Numbered from the stretch's first letter, positions 1 to 10,726 are shown. The stretch: 64,000 nt of DNA from Phymatolithon calcareum (GCA_977006965.1 OZ345365.1:1798001-1862000), one strand, 5' to 3'. Translations and numbers: made by a program. The notes: a model not told the origin generated them from the letters alone.

Positions 1-246
1 CGTGCCGTCGAGAGGGGAAACGTAGCTGCTATTTTGAAGCTTGGACACATACTCGAGCAAGGCGGAGAAGCCGTGCAAGCAGATATGATTCGTGCTGCGG
101 AACTGTATTCTCGTGCCATTGACGAGTCCGCAGATGTCAATGCAATGGTGAGCCTGGCGTTGCTGGTGAGACGAGGTGGAGACCATGCACAAGCGGACCC
201 AACTCGGGCTATGGAGCTGATAAAGCAGGCATACTTCTCAGTGTAG
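1..246 (+). CDS. Sel1-repeat protein, 3' end only
   Basis: The reading frame is open from the first base of the window and ends at a TAG at 244-246, so the 5' part lies outside. The 81 visible codons contain the end of a solenoid of Sel1-like repeats (alpha/alpha, TPR-related) with the pattern D-x-x-R-A-x-E-L-Y-x-R-A-I-D-E. The last unit ends in LIKQAYFSV. It is a close paralogue of the end of the next Sel1 gene: 1-246 aligns with 12953-13201, and the match continues for about 100 bp past the stop codon. The two are therefore a tandem segmental duplication. Sel1 proteins usually act as scaffolds for protein-protein contacts; no specific role can be read here. Confidence 0.8.
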   Translation, partial: RAVERGNVAAILKLGHILEQGGEAVQADMIRAAELYSRAIDESADVNAMVSLALLVRRGGDHAQADPTRAMELIKQAYFSV

Positions 247-1094
247 AGCTTGCAAGAGCTTGGATCGTAGGGCCCATGAGTCTTGAAATATTGCAGTATA
301 CTGTACAGTGTTGTAAAGATTTTTTGGTGAAAATTACCAGCACCCTTAACTACTGAGACCGCTTAAGCGCCCACTTATTCCCTGCAAATATGACCCCCCC
401 TGACGAAAAAACTCTAACAAACGCGGTAGATTTCGTCGGGCACCTCAAGACGATTAGTCCTGATGCCTCGCTTGCAGAACCGGCGCATGGCGGCACAGTG
501 GTAGTGCGGGCCATATACGTGAACTGCTTATTGAACGGATGGTACCTCCCAGGTGTACTCGGTTACGGGGGGAGACAGTGTGTGAAGTAGGATGGGTGTA
601 CTTGTACTTAATTCCAACGAGTATTCTAGCTTATATAAGATCCATCTACAGGGGGGAGCTCGAGACTGATTTGGCTTAGACTGTCGTCTATTGCAGACAG
701 TGAACCGCACGCAATCGAGACGTTTCGGTTCGCAACGTGTGCGTGCCGCTAGGTGCTAGCAATGTATCGTAAACTTTGCCGGTAGTCTCGCGAGCTGTGC
801 TCGGTGCTCTACACAGTGAGCTCTTGATTGGGTTAGGTCTTCTGTAGGCTATTGTCGGTACGCAACCGACAATAGTGTTTGTCTTCTCGTCTTGAACGTC
901 AATCTCGAGTGATCGTTTCTTTACCGTTGCCTGTCTTGATGAGGGTGCGCCGGGCTGAGCACAAGTAACCGAGAGATGAATCGTTCATATGTCGAGGGAG
1001 GACTGTTTGCCTGGGTGGCGATTGATGAGGGATGATAGGTACTTTTCGCAGGATCGAATCTGCGACACCTCCCGTGACACGGGAACGTGGACTG
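247..1094. other. intergenic, no gene seen
   Basis: The first 100 bp or so match the 3' flank of the other Sel1 gene (13202-13320). The rest shows no recognisable coding sequence apart from the hairpin at 849-875. Confidence 0.5.
849..875. other. 11-bp perfect stem-loop
   Basis: CTATTGTCGGT and ACCGACAATAG pair perfectly around a 5-nt loop (ACGCA). There is no downstream T tract and no adjacent gene to give it a role. Confidence 0.6.
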
Positions 1095-1285
1095 TTGTCC
1101 CCCTTCGAGGCCCATCAGGAGACCAGAGTTGGGTTTATGTAGATCACCGAACTATGTAACACCTACTACGAGACCCTTCCCAGGACATAAGAAAACCAAA
1201 TTTTCTTGGCACTCGAAAAGCTGCCCCAAGCGTCAGCAGATGCGTTGGTAACTCTAATATAAAAATATACTTTCTTCTTTTTAAG
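1095..1285 (+). repeat. dispersed retroposon tail R1, copy 1
   Basis: This is one copy of a dispersed repeat of about 190 bp. Its landmarks are a block near GGTCCCGAAGGAGACCAGAG, a block near GTTGCCCCAAGCGTCAGCAG, and a T/C-rich TTCTTC end. Other copies lie at 15105-15290, 27585-27765, 28555-28640 and 32345-32510, with reverse copies at 31680-31775 and 33943-34010. The constant 3' end with variable 5' extent suggests the 3' end of a LINE or a SINE that uses it. Confidence 0.65.
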
Positions 1286-1339
1286 CGCCCATGTCCATCC
1301 ACCCTAGCGGTGTGATCATGTAGTTCCTGCAGTCTTGCC

Positions 1340-1435
1340 TCATCTACACACCGACGGATGATAGAAACAATCAGCTTCTCGTGAACGAGGGTGTACTGCA
1401 ATGATCGCTCATATCCCAAGCTCTCTCGGGAACGC
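1340..1435 (+). pseudogene. LINE reverse-transcriptase fragment
   Basis: The DNA matches 14881-14960, which encodes the RT motif NKGVSQRSPLSPGLYN. Here the frame is broken by a TGA. Only about 90 bp of the RT survive. Confidence 0.55.
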
Positions 1436-2150
1436 CCCATGAGCTACAGCGCAGCAAGGTTGAGGCCCTGTGCATGCAACAAGGCAGGTTGCATGACTTT
1501 TCAAAATACCCCCACACGAAACTTTGTTCATCTCGCCAATAATGATTCTACGGAACTTATGGCGTGAACTCAAGGGATGCGTTTTGAGGAATACAGGGAT
1601 TGTAAAGCATGGCATGCTACTGCGGTGGAATGCTCCCCCCCTTTCGGACACCGTCAAAAGTACATTCATATTTAAATAATTTGCTCAAAAATTATTTATT
1701 TCTCGGAATAGCGAGACCCAAGTAAATGATTTTCTTCTCCAAGTTGTCGAATACATAACTCTAGGGATCCTTTTCCAAGAATTAATTTATATCTATTTCT
1801 GAGGTAATGAAGAACGCATCAGAAATGTTGGACTGGTCTTCGCTTATTGAGCAAAAACACAATTCCTATTCTGATGCAGGAGGTGGTTCTATGGACAAAC
1901 TGACGTTTACATTGTACGTACACAGCACTCTTGTGCACGTTTGATGCAAGGGCAGCGGTCGCCACAGCACCACTTGTACATGTGGTACACATAGTTTAGG
2001 TGCCGACCACTCAAAAATGTTGTGAAATTAAGAGGCATTGTATTTCCCTAATTTTTTCAATATCTCCGACATTTTTTCCGTGGTCCAATAGGAAGTTAAA
2101 TATTTTTTCTTACACTTTCCCTGTTACCTCGAGATCATTCCCTGTGCCTC
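1436..2150. other. intergenic, no gene seen
   Basis: Short open frames only, none with a recognisable motif. The stretch ends at the CTAG that begins the piggyBac-like element at 2151. Confidence 0.45.
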
Positions 2151-2688
2151 CTAGTGTCTATGCGCCGAACCCCCTCAGTTGAGGATATTTTTAAAATCTC
2201 GAAAAAGTTATTTTTTAAATTATAAAAGAATGCAGAACGGATCATTCGCGCCATTATTGGAAAGTCGGACTTGTATAGTGAGTGAGGAGTACCGCAACTA
2301 CGACCTTAAAGAAGTTTCGTTCGGCGCAAGCAACGAAAATATAGTGGTCACCCAGAAGTACCTGACCTGCCATGCTACGAGAAAAAGTCGGGCCCCGCGT
2401 GGTCGGTACATCTTTACACAGAAAGGCAGCATCGGCGACCGGTCTCGCAGAGTGCCCAAGAAATATGGAGCCTATTCCAAGTAAAAGGGTGATTTGCATG
2501 GCTCAGGAGATACTCGAGGAAAACCCAATGGTCGCGCGAGCATATCACTTTGCTTAAAATGTGTCATAGTTTAACCTTCGGCAGCTCTAAAAGCCCTCTT
2601 ACGGGCTCTCTTGCCTACGTCTTGAACGGCTCTTGGGACCAAGCATCGCAAGAGGAACTTGATATGGTCTCGAGCCGAATACTGTGGC

Positions 2689-4020
2689 CAGGGGTGCGAT
2701 AAAATTAATTGGAAAAAATTAATTGCAATTAGTGCAATGCAATACTTAATTTTCAAAAACCCTCCAATTCCAATTATTAATTTTTCTTCTCCGAATAATT
2801 GCAATAATTTATATGTTGCCGTAAACATTCTCCAATTAATTGCAATTAATTGCTTCTATGTTGTTGACGGTTACCACCAAGACAAACGAATGCTTCTGCT
2901 GACATCTGGCGACTATCGCAAGACGACCCTCACCTGCCAGTCTTCTAAGATGCTAGTTTTGCAAACCGCCTTCCATACATATTGCAGTCATCTGTCAGCT
3001 GTCAATGAAAGCATGGAGGATACTATTCTGTAAGCCAAGCGCAAGATCAAGAGCGCTGCTGCTCTTAGAAACCTCACTGATCTGAAACCTCTCAAGCCAA
3101 ACAAGACTCGCTGGTCCGGGTTGTTTTACATGTTTGAACGATTCCTTAGGATTCGCCACAGCTTTCTGAGATCAGTACCAATCCGGACTGTGACATGATC
3201 CTTAATGATAGTTCAAGCCTTGCACGTCATGTGGAAAGGTACACTCGCATGTTTGAAGTTATAAACAATGTAACCAAGAAACTTCAGGAACAGGGAATTC
3301 GCCTGTCGAAGGGGTGAGCCATGCTGAATGGACTTATCCAGCTTGTTTCTCAGCAGAAAAATGATCCTAACACCGATCAGAGCCCGCTTGGAGGCTGCGG
3401 ACTCGGAACTCAGTACATTTCTGCAACCCGTGCCATTGTATCAGATCCTCATTTTGAATCTGGCGTCGTGAAAATACAGCAAAGGAGGACGCATACTATG
3501 ACGGCTGAAGAGCGTGATTCCTGTCAAGGATTGTTGCATGAATTAGTCGAGAATCACCATATTCCGCAACGGATTGCTCCTGATGGCATTGAAGACATTC
3601 TTAATGCTGGAGACGACAGTTCTCATGAAGAGGAGTACATCAATTGTGATTTTATTTTGGCTTCCACTCCTGAAGTAGAACGACTTTGGAGTCTTGCGAA
3701 GTATGTCCTTACTGATCAACGCTCCAGGCTTGAACCCGTGCTTTTCGAGTCACTTTTGTTTTTGCAAGTAAACAGCCGATTTTGGGATCAGCATCTAGTC
3801 TCCCAGGCTGTTCGAGCGTGCAGAGGGTCCAATTAATAGAGGAATGAAAAAACCGGGAGAAATCTTCAATTAATTGCAATTAATTGGCATTATTGCAATT
3901 ATTGCTAAGACAAAGAATAGCAATAGAAATTTTTAATTTTCGTGTCAAGAATAATTGCAATATATATTTTGGCACACGATTTGTTTCCAATTCTCTCCAA
4001 TTATATTGCTCCTACCCCTG
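2689..4020 (+). mobile_element. hAT element, internally deleted (copy 1)
   Basis: The termini are CAGGGGT and ACCCCTG, followed inward by AT-rich subterminal sequence with repeated CAATTAATTG-like words. It is flanked by a perfect 8-bp duplication, ACTGTGGC, at 2681-2688 and 4021-4028. The terminal CAGGG and the 8-bp duplication are hallmarks of the hAT superfamily. It sits inside the piggyBac-like remnant and is therefore younger than it. At 1332 bp it has lost most of the transposase and is presumably non-autonomous. Confidence 0.9.
3055..3835 (+). pseudogene. hAT transposase remnant with C-terminal dimerisation domain
   Basis: Around 3090-3160 the frame gives LKPNKTRWSGLFYMFERF, which fits the conserved hAT core. 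The segment 3321-3835 reads open to a TAA and carries the C-terminal hATC dimerisation region: CDFILASTPEVERLWSLAKY, then R-S-R-L-E-P and LLFLQVNSRFWD. The catalytic region between these blocks is missing or broken by stops. No BED finger is seen in this copy, although copy 2 retains one. It cannot encode a functional transposase. Confidence 0.8.
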
Positions 4021-4463
4021 ACTGTGGCTCATGTGGAGCCATGGTACGAGCGCCAAGCTCTAGGACCGATTGGGGTTTGAGTTTCCTCTTAGTTCTGGAA
4101 ACTTCGGATTCTAACCGGAGATTTTTATCCGAAAATGACAGGATTGGTCTCCATACGAAGTTCGATTACGTCATGAAGATCTTTCCCCACGTTCACCTGC
4201 GAAAATTTTGCTGCTTGGACGTCCGCTAAGCTGAGAATAATTGGATAAAAAGAGACTACAGTGATAGAGCTGATTGAGTTTTCGGATTTTTCGTCCTCAT
4301 GGCAAGGGTTGAGCTAGCGCCGAGAGCAATTTTTGGAGGACAACAAGGCCAAAGAAGTATCTCCCCGCTCCTTCTTCTTCAAAGACTGGGATGCCGTGCG
4401 CCGAATACCTCCTCCCTCGTGCAGAGCTACATTCATGCTTTCGTCGTCTTGTCTCTAATTGAT

Positions 4464-6539
4464 ATGGGCAATCTCGGAAGCGCCCTACACAATGATCCAA
4501 ACCGTAGACGAGCAGACTTGAATCGGTCAGTCTTATCTCCTGGACGTGAGAAGCATGAACGTGACACCAATGTTGAAAATCGCGAGCCAGAAGACCCTCG
4601 TCGTGTGATAGATCTGTACACTCGCGCAATCGACGAACAAGGGGATGTGGAGTCCATGAACAGATTGGCGCTCTTGTTTCAGCATGGTGCGGACGGTGTA
4701 CCTGTGGATATCCCTCGCGCAGTTGCGCTGTATTCTTCGACCGTCGAAGGAGGACACGGAGAGGCGATGAACAACCTCGGAATGTTGCTTCAGGATGGAG
4801 CTGAAGGAGTACCGGCAGACCCGCGCCGCGCCGTGGCGCTCTATAGTTGTGCCATTGAAGAAGACGAGAATGTTAACGCCATGTTCAATTTGGGGAAGCT
4901 ACTCCAAGATGGCGCGGACGGTGTTGCGGCAGATCCGGTTCGTGCTGCTGAACTATACATTCGAGCAATTGATGAGGGCGCAAACGTTTGTGCAATGGAA
5001 AGCCTGGCAGATTTGCTGATAAGTGGAGAAGAAGGAGTACTAGCGGACCCTCGTCGGGCCGTGAAGCTGTACAATCGTGCCATCGAGGATTATGGGCATG
5101 TGTCTGTCATGACTAAGTTGGGTAGCTTGCTCCAAGTCGGTGCAGAAGGTGTCCCAGATAATCCGCTCAGTGCTATTGAACTATACACACGAGCCATTGA
5201 TGAGGGCGCAAGCGTGGTCGCCATGAACAAATTGGCAATGTTGATGCAGGACGGAGCTGAAGGCGTACCGGCAGACACGGCTCGAGCGGTGGAGCTGTAT
5301 AATCGTGCTATCGAGGAAGGTAGATATATTCCTGCCATGTTCAACCTTGGAGTCCTGCTCCAACATGGTGCGGACAATATCCTACCAGATCCGGCTGCTG
5401 CACTTGAGATATACAGACGAGTAATGGATGAAGGAGCAGTCGTAGATGCCACGTTCACCATGGCAGACTTACTGAGTGATGGAGCTGAAGGAGTACCGGC
5501 AGACCCAGCTCGAGCGGTGGAGCTATACAATCGAGCCATCGAGGAAGGCCAGGATGCTAAAGCTATGAACAACTTGGGTGTCATGCTTCAATATAGCAGG
5601 GATGGTTTTGCAGCAGATCCCTTTCGTGCTGCTAAGCTATATGAACGAGCAGTTAATGAGGGTGCAAACGTGGTTGCAATTATCAACCTGGCAGATATGC
5701 TTAAAAAAGGAGCTGAAGTAGTACTAGCAGACCCGCCTCGAGCGGTGGAGTTATATAATCTAGCCGTCGAGGAAGGTCAGAATGCTGACGCATTGAACAG
5801 TTTGGGGCACTTGCTTCAACATGGCGCGGAAGGTGTTGTGGTCGATCCGGTTCGTGCTTCTGAGCTATATACACGTGCAATTGATGAGGGCGCAAACGCG
5901 TCCGCAATGACCAATCTGGCAGATATGCTTAAGAAAGGAGCTGAAGGAGTACCAGCAGACCCACCTCGAGCGTTGGAGCTATATAATCGAGCCGTCGAGG
6001 AAGGGGAAAACTATTCTGCTATGACGAACTTAGGGCTCTTGCTTCAACATGGCGCGGAGGGTGTAGCCGTCGATCCGGTTCGTGCTTTTGAGCTATATAC
6101 ACGTGCAATTGATGAGGGCACAAACGCGGCCGCAATGACCAACCAAGCATATATGCTTCAAAAGGGAGCTGAAGGAGTTCCGGCAGACCCGCCTCGAGCG
6201 GTGGAGCTATATAATCGAGCCGTCGAGGAAGGCCAGGATGCTAAAGCTATGAACAACTTGGGTGCCATGCTTCAACATGGCAGGGATGGTGTTGCAGCAG
6301 ATCCCATTCGTGCTGCTGAGCTATATACACGTGCAATTAATGAGGATGCACACGTGATGCCCATGGTCAACTTCGCAGTTATGTTGGAAGACGGTGCTGA
6401 AGGAGTACCGGCAGATCCAGCTCGTGCGGTGGAGTTGTATAATCGTGCCATAGACGAAGGCGCTAGCATAGATGCAATGTTATTCCTAGCTGATCAACTG
6501 CATACTTGTAACGCCTCAGAGCGGTCCAGAGAGAGATAG
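4464..6539 (+). pseudogene. Sel1-repeat gene, 5' part, interrupted by a gypsy retrotransposon
   Basis: The preferred start is ATG 4464 (MGNLGS...), not the upstream ATG at 4299, because 4299-4430 is piggyBac-derived. The protein carries 17 tandem Sel1-like repeats of 38 residues, with unit core D-P-x-R-A-x-E-L-Y-x-R-A-I-x-E-G and an L-L-Q-x-G-A-E-G-V spacer. Units alternate in type, giving a 76-residue (228-bp) higher-order period that is clearest from about 5460 to 6400. The frame runs into the LTR at 6507 and stops at 6539 after about ten LTR-encoded residues. The missing 3' part is at 12669-13201; together they would give about 22 repeats. MGNLGS fits an N-myristoylation consensus. A scaffold role is inferred from the family. 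Confidence 0.85.
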
Positions 6540-7155
6540 ATGGAATCGAGTGCAGCGTTAGCTAGGCAAAGATGAGAGGCGAGTTCACCGCGCGGCTTGT
6601 TCTTTTTCTTTCCGGCGGTGCTGCCTTTATTACTGTATATCTAGAGAAGCAAATGAAAGGCAGTGTAGATGATGAATATTTTCCAACAGGGATTACCGAA
6701 GCAGCGAGAGGTATAGCACCCGACCGGTAGTCGTGGCGCAGACGACCGTCAGCGCTACGGGGGACAGCAAACGCAGCTTGCATCGGCGTCCATTCGGCTG
6801 CCTTGTGGAGATAGCGAAAGGTCTTCGCAAAGGCTTCCCTTTTGTTAGCAAAGTGAGACAGCGGAAGGTATCCGCTTATGTGTCCATAGGGGAGCACCGG
6901 CCACTGCTGATACAGTGTAGGTACGGTGCGTGAGACAACGGAAGGTATCCGCTTATGTGTCCATTGGAGGAGCACCGACCACTGCTGATACAGTGTAGAT
7001 ACGATGCGCGAGTGGGCGCCCATTCCAGGGACGCCCGGGGGAAATGATATGCATTGTTTTGATACCCTTCAGGAAACCGGCTTGATATCTCATACCCAAC
7101 AATGTTGAAGACCGTTGACCGGCTTTAGCCACGTGAGAGCAGAGAGGGTGTTACA
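6507..7155 (-). repeat. gypsy 3' LTR (649 bp)
   Basis: It begins TGTAACGCC and ends GTGTTACA, with terminal 6-bp inverted repeats. Its sequence appears identical to 12020-12668. It contains a direct repeat of about 77 bp (6853-6929 and 6930-7007, a few mismatches) that includes GGAAGGTATCCGCTTATGTG and may hold duplicated control sites. Confidence 0.95.
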
Positions 7156-9215
7156 GTGCCCACAGCTCTAGATGTCTTCATGGACTTCTGGAGTTGGATG
7201 ATGAGCTCGATCTGCTCGAGCGCGCGGATCTTGAGACGGCGGCTTCCCGGAGATTTCAGGTAGTCATGTAGCATGTCAGGTACGTCTTGGAGAACTTGTG
7301 GAAGAGGCTCCCATGTTAGGTCAGCAGCATCCGGCAATCCTTCCCATTCGACTTGTACCTCAAGATTCCCATTCACTTCGCGGATGTTGACAAGTTTCTC
7401 CGCTGTGTGAAAGTTGTTTTCCGAGTGCTCTGCCGCGCGGAGCAACCCGGGATGCATTTCTTTTCCATCCATATCAGCACGGTAGAGATGCAGGCGGCGC
7501 GCGTGGATAGTCTCGCGCTTGCCAGTGATGATGTTCTCAACCTCGAAGACCCACTGCGACTTGACTTGAGTAACCCGTCGTGGCCCCCGCCAAAGGTATC
7601 GTAGTTTGTGACCACCAGGGGTTGCTCGACGTACCAGCACAAAGTCACCTTCAACGAAGTTAGCGGGGCGAACGTTGGTGCGCGAGTTGTGCTTCTCAAC
7701 TTGACGCTTACGAGTAGCAGTAGATCGCTCGCGCACTTCGCGGTGCATTTCCAGCAAGGCTTCCTGGAGCCGGTCGGTCGTAATGATTTGGCGAACACGA
7801 ATCTCATCAGCAGTAACGGCACGAACGTATCTTGACACAGGCAAAGCACGAAGTAGAGGTCGTACGGGAACTAGGCCGGTGAAGACCTCGAGTGGCGTGC
7901 GGTAAACGCCGGGATTAACTGGGTCCCGTAGACCAAGCCTCTTAAGCGGTGCATGATTGAGGACACTTTGTATAGATTCCGTGATCGCGGGCCAGTCTTG
8001 AGGAGCGAGTTTCCACTCACTTAGAAGTGCCTTACATGCACGCAGGACTTCGCGGCATATCCTTTCAACAGACCCATTTGCCCAAGGTGAGTAGGCAGTG
8101 GTAAAGTGGTGGTTTGTGCGAACTTCTGCGGTCAGTTCACGAACCAGCTTATTCTTGAAGTGGCTGCCTTGGTCGCTGACCAGCCATTGTGGCGATCCAA
8201 AGGAGCCCATCCAGACGCACAGGGCCTCAGCGGTGGAGTCGGCATTAGCGTCTTCTGTAGGCCAGAGCCAAACGTATGATGATAGGTCGTCGCGTAGTAG
8301 CAGCAGATACTTTTTTCCTCCCACACCATTGCCCATGTAGAGAAAATCAAGATGGAGCACCTCGTTCGGGCGCTCTGCGTGGAGCGCGTGCCCTAGTGGG
8401 CGAGGGACAACCTCGCCACTTCGCGTCATGATGCAGTGCAGGCAGCTCTTGACCATTTCGCGCACGTCCATATCAAGCGCAGGCCACCAGAAGCTTTCTT
8501 TGAGTACACTGCATGTGGCGTCCATGCCACGATGTCCCATTGTGCCGCAATGCGATGAGACCATAATTTTGAGTTGCAACTCCAGGTCTTCTGAAGGGAT
8601 CCAAATGAGCGAACCCTTCTTCCATAGACCGTCAGCCTCGTGAAACGCAGTGCCTTGCGGTCGCGGGTACTTGGATTGGGATGTACGCAGATCACGAATG
8701 TCCGGCCAAGCAAAAGAGTCAGCAGCGGGGATGACTTGGTCAGCTTCTTGCAGGAGTATGCTAGAAATCATTGCACTAGCATCGCAGTTGTTACGGTAGC
8801 CGCGAACCCAGCGCGTAAGAATGTCGGCAAACACATTGTCGTCGCCCTTGATATGTTCAATCACATAGTTGAACTTGGATAGGAAGAGTGCCCAACGCTG
8901 AACCTTCGAGATGATATGGCGGCCGAGTGCAGGCTCCAGAGATAACGGTGCAAATACAAATAGCAAGTTGCGGTGGTCTGTGAAGACGTGAACGTATGGG
9001 TGCCCGAGTAGCATGTAGTCCAAGCGGTCGAACGTCTGGAATATGGCAAATCCTTCTTTCTCAAATGTGGACCAATTCAGTTCGGCCTTCTTGAACTCTG
9101 ATCCGACGAAAGCCAATGGATAGTGCTTTTGCTCATGAGTTGGAAGCTTCAGGGTTTCGGGGTCGCACTGAGTCACGATTCCTGACCAAAATCGTTCGGA
9201 AGCATCTGTAAACAC
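7125..9215 (-). CDS. gypsy pol, 3' part: RNase H, integrase, chromodomain
   Basis: An open frame of 696 codons. It starts inside the RNase H domain (FTDASERFW) and includes ADILTRW at that domain's end. The integrase follows, with an HHCC zinc-binding region (H-C-G-T-M-G-H-R to C-L-H-C). The DDE triad is visible as LHLDF, VSDQGSHFK and PWANGSVERICRE. A C-terminal chromodomain reads VEWEGLPDAADLTWEPL. Chromodomain integrases direct insertion to modified chromatin. The last residues and the stop lie inside the LTR. It is not a separate gene: it continues the RT frame after a shift of one base near 9215, so the first Met is only where this frame opens. Confidence 0.9.
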   Translation of the reverse strand: MFTDASERFWSGIVTQCDPETLKLPTHEQKHYPLAFVGSEFKKAELNWSTFEKEGFAIFQTFDRLDYMLLGHPYVHVFTDHRNLLFVFAPLSLEPALGRHIISKVQRWALFLSKFNYVIEHIKGDDNVFADILTRWVRGYRNNCDASAMISSILLQEADQVIPAADSFAWPDIRDLRTSQSKYPRPQGTAFHEADGLWKKGSLIWIPSEDLELQLKIMVSSHCGTMGHRGMDATCSVLKESFWWPALDMDVREMVKSCLHCIMTRSGEVVPRPLGHALHAERPNEVLHLDFLYMGNGVGGKKYLLLLRDDLSSYVWLWPTEDANADSTAEALCVWMGSFGSPQWLVSDQGSHFKNKLVRELTAEVRTNHHFTTAYSPWANGSVERICREVLRACKALLSEWKLAPQDWPAITESIQSVLNHAPLKRLGLRDPVNPGVYRTPLEVFTGLVPVRPLLRALPVSRYVRAVTADEIRVRQIITTDRLQEALLEMHREVRERSTATRKRQVEKHNSRTNVRPANFVEGDFVLVRRATPGGHKLRYLWRGPRRVTQVKSQWVFEVENIITGKRETIHARRLHLYRADMDGKEMHPGLLRAAEHSENNFHTAEKLVNIREVNGNLEVQVEWEGLPDAADLTWEPLPQVLQDVPDMLHDYLKSPGSRRLKIRALEQIELIIQLQKSMKTSRAVGTVTPSLLSRG

Positions 9216-10726
9216 GCATATGGGTCAGGATACGCGAGAGTAATTGCATTCTGAAGTGTGTCTTGCAGTTGTGTGAATACTTGTTCATGTTTGGCTCCCC
9301 ATGACAAGCTTCTGAGTGTAATACTCTTAATAGAGCGCTTGGTGCGTTTTCCGGACTTTTTGTACGCCTCCTCCAACACATCACCGAGGGGTGCAATGCG
9401 CTCTGCAAAATTTGGGATTGCGATAGACATCCAGCGGCAGCAATAGATAAATTCGGCCAGCTCGGCCGCAGTCTCGGGAAGCTGCATGTTTCTGATTCCG
9501 TCCAGCCGAGCGGGGTCCATCTTGTAGCCATCCTTCGAAATAATACGCCCGCACCATTTTAGCTCCTTTGCAAATAGCTTGGACTTGCGCGCGGACAGAA
9601 AGAGTCCCTTTTGGGTGCATATCTGCAAGAATTGCTCGAGTTTGTCAAGTAGTACGGATTCGGTGGCCGCGTGCAGGGTAAAATCATCCAACCATGCCTT
9701 CAAAAATTCACGCAAGGCCCGGAATAGGGGCTCCACCGTACTTTGGAAATAGCTAACAGCATTGGCTAAGCCCTGCAGCACGCGCTTTGAAGCCATGACG
9801 CCTTGAGGCGTAACGACGCCACACGCAGAGTAGGAGTCAGGGTGCAGTGGCAACTGCCAATAGCCAGACACGAAGTCTAACGAAGCGAAACAGGCGCTGG
9901 TGGAGAAATCTTGGAGTTCTGACTCCATGTGAGGCATTGGCCAGGACTCTTTCACCGTCGCAGCGTTTACAGGGCGGAGATCGACCGCCATGCGATACTT
10001 CGCGTTACATTGCTTGGGAACAAGCAAGGGAGCAGCTTGCCAAGCAGCACTTGGCATTTCTTCGAAAAAGTCCATTTCCTTGAGTTTTTTGACGTACTTG
10101 TTCAAGAAAGCACGTTGGTCGGCGGAGTAGCGTCTAGCCTTGACCTTTACCGGGCGATAGTCCGGTTCCAGACGGATACGCATGGGTTCGACGTCTGCAG
10201 GAGGTGACTTTCCCAGGCGCAGTCGAAAGACTGGGTACGTTTCGAGCATGGAAGTCAGGCGAGCGGCACCTTTTTCACTGATGCCATTGGCGACGGCATC
10301 CTTTACGAGTGCGGCTAGGGCTGTGTCTAAATCTTCTTTGGGATCATCGCCGAGATCGACATAAATGTTGCTGTCTTCGAGAAAATCTTCCTCGCAGCCG
10401 CCAGCACTGTGAAACGTGCTTCCACAGTCGTGGCTTCGATGCTGTAATATTCTATGGATAGACGATTCAGGGATACTGCTGGCGCAGGGTACATCTGATT
10501 GGCCATCTTTCTTGAGAGCATTAGGGACATCCACGACACCGTTGTAGCGATCGGAAGCAGCAGCAAGTAGCACGCGATTGTTGAGGCCCATTGCTGATAG
10601 CACATGTCTGGCGATAAATTCGTGCTGGACCTCGTCCTTAGTCACCAGCCACTTCATACCACGCAACATGAGGTTAGTGCCGTGACGTTCACGAAGTAGT
10701 ACATCAAGCTCTATCTGACGCTCACA
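9173..10726 (-). pseudogene. gypsy pol, reverse transcriptase part
   Basis: Open from just after the TAA at 10727-10729. It shows the RT palm motifs YRMAVDLRPVNAATV, FASLDFVSGYWQLPL and GLANAVSYFQSTVEP. The catalytic motif reads WLDDF where most elements have YxDD. The thumb region follows, then a truncated RNase H start. The frame ends at 9173 because the RNase H reading frame is displaced by one base at about 9215: the FTDAS motif is in the next frame. The shift is either a one-base deletion or a frameshift site; inside a catalytic domain, damage is more likely. Confidence 0.85.

Larger units (their letters stand above)
2151..4430 (+). mobile_element. piggyBac-like element, left end plus transposase remnant, split by a hAT element
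   Basis: It starts with CTAG followed by TGTCTATG and CCCTCAGTTGAGG, the terminal sequence shared with the elements at 16399, 18345, 20611 and 39980. The transposase remnant is read on the plus strand and is interrupted at 2689-4020 by a hAT insertion. After the hAT it resumes with sequence matching 40730-41100 and the reverse complement of 19440-19800. The match fades near 4420-4440 with no right terminal repeat, so the element is truncated directly upstream of the Sel1 start codon at 4464. Confidence 0.75.

Noticed and set aside
2659-3033. 124-codon frame at the start of hAT copy 1
   Set aside because: It runs through the AT-rich subterminal repeats and translates to low-complexity sequence; not a transposase start.
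5090-5584. Long minus-strand open frame opposite the Sel1 gene
   Set aside because: It is the antisense shadow of the Sel1 repeats; its own repetitive translation mirrors the sense repeat period.
6562-7023. 153-codon frame present identically in both LTRs
   Set aside because: It arises because the LTRs are duplicates; an LTR need not be coding, and the translation has no motif and contains the tandem duplication.
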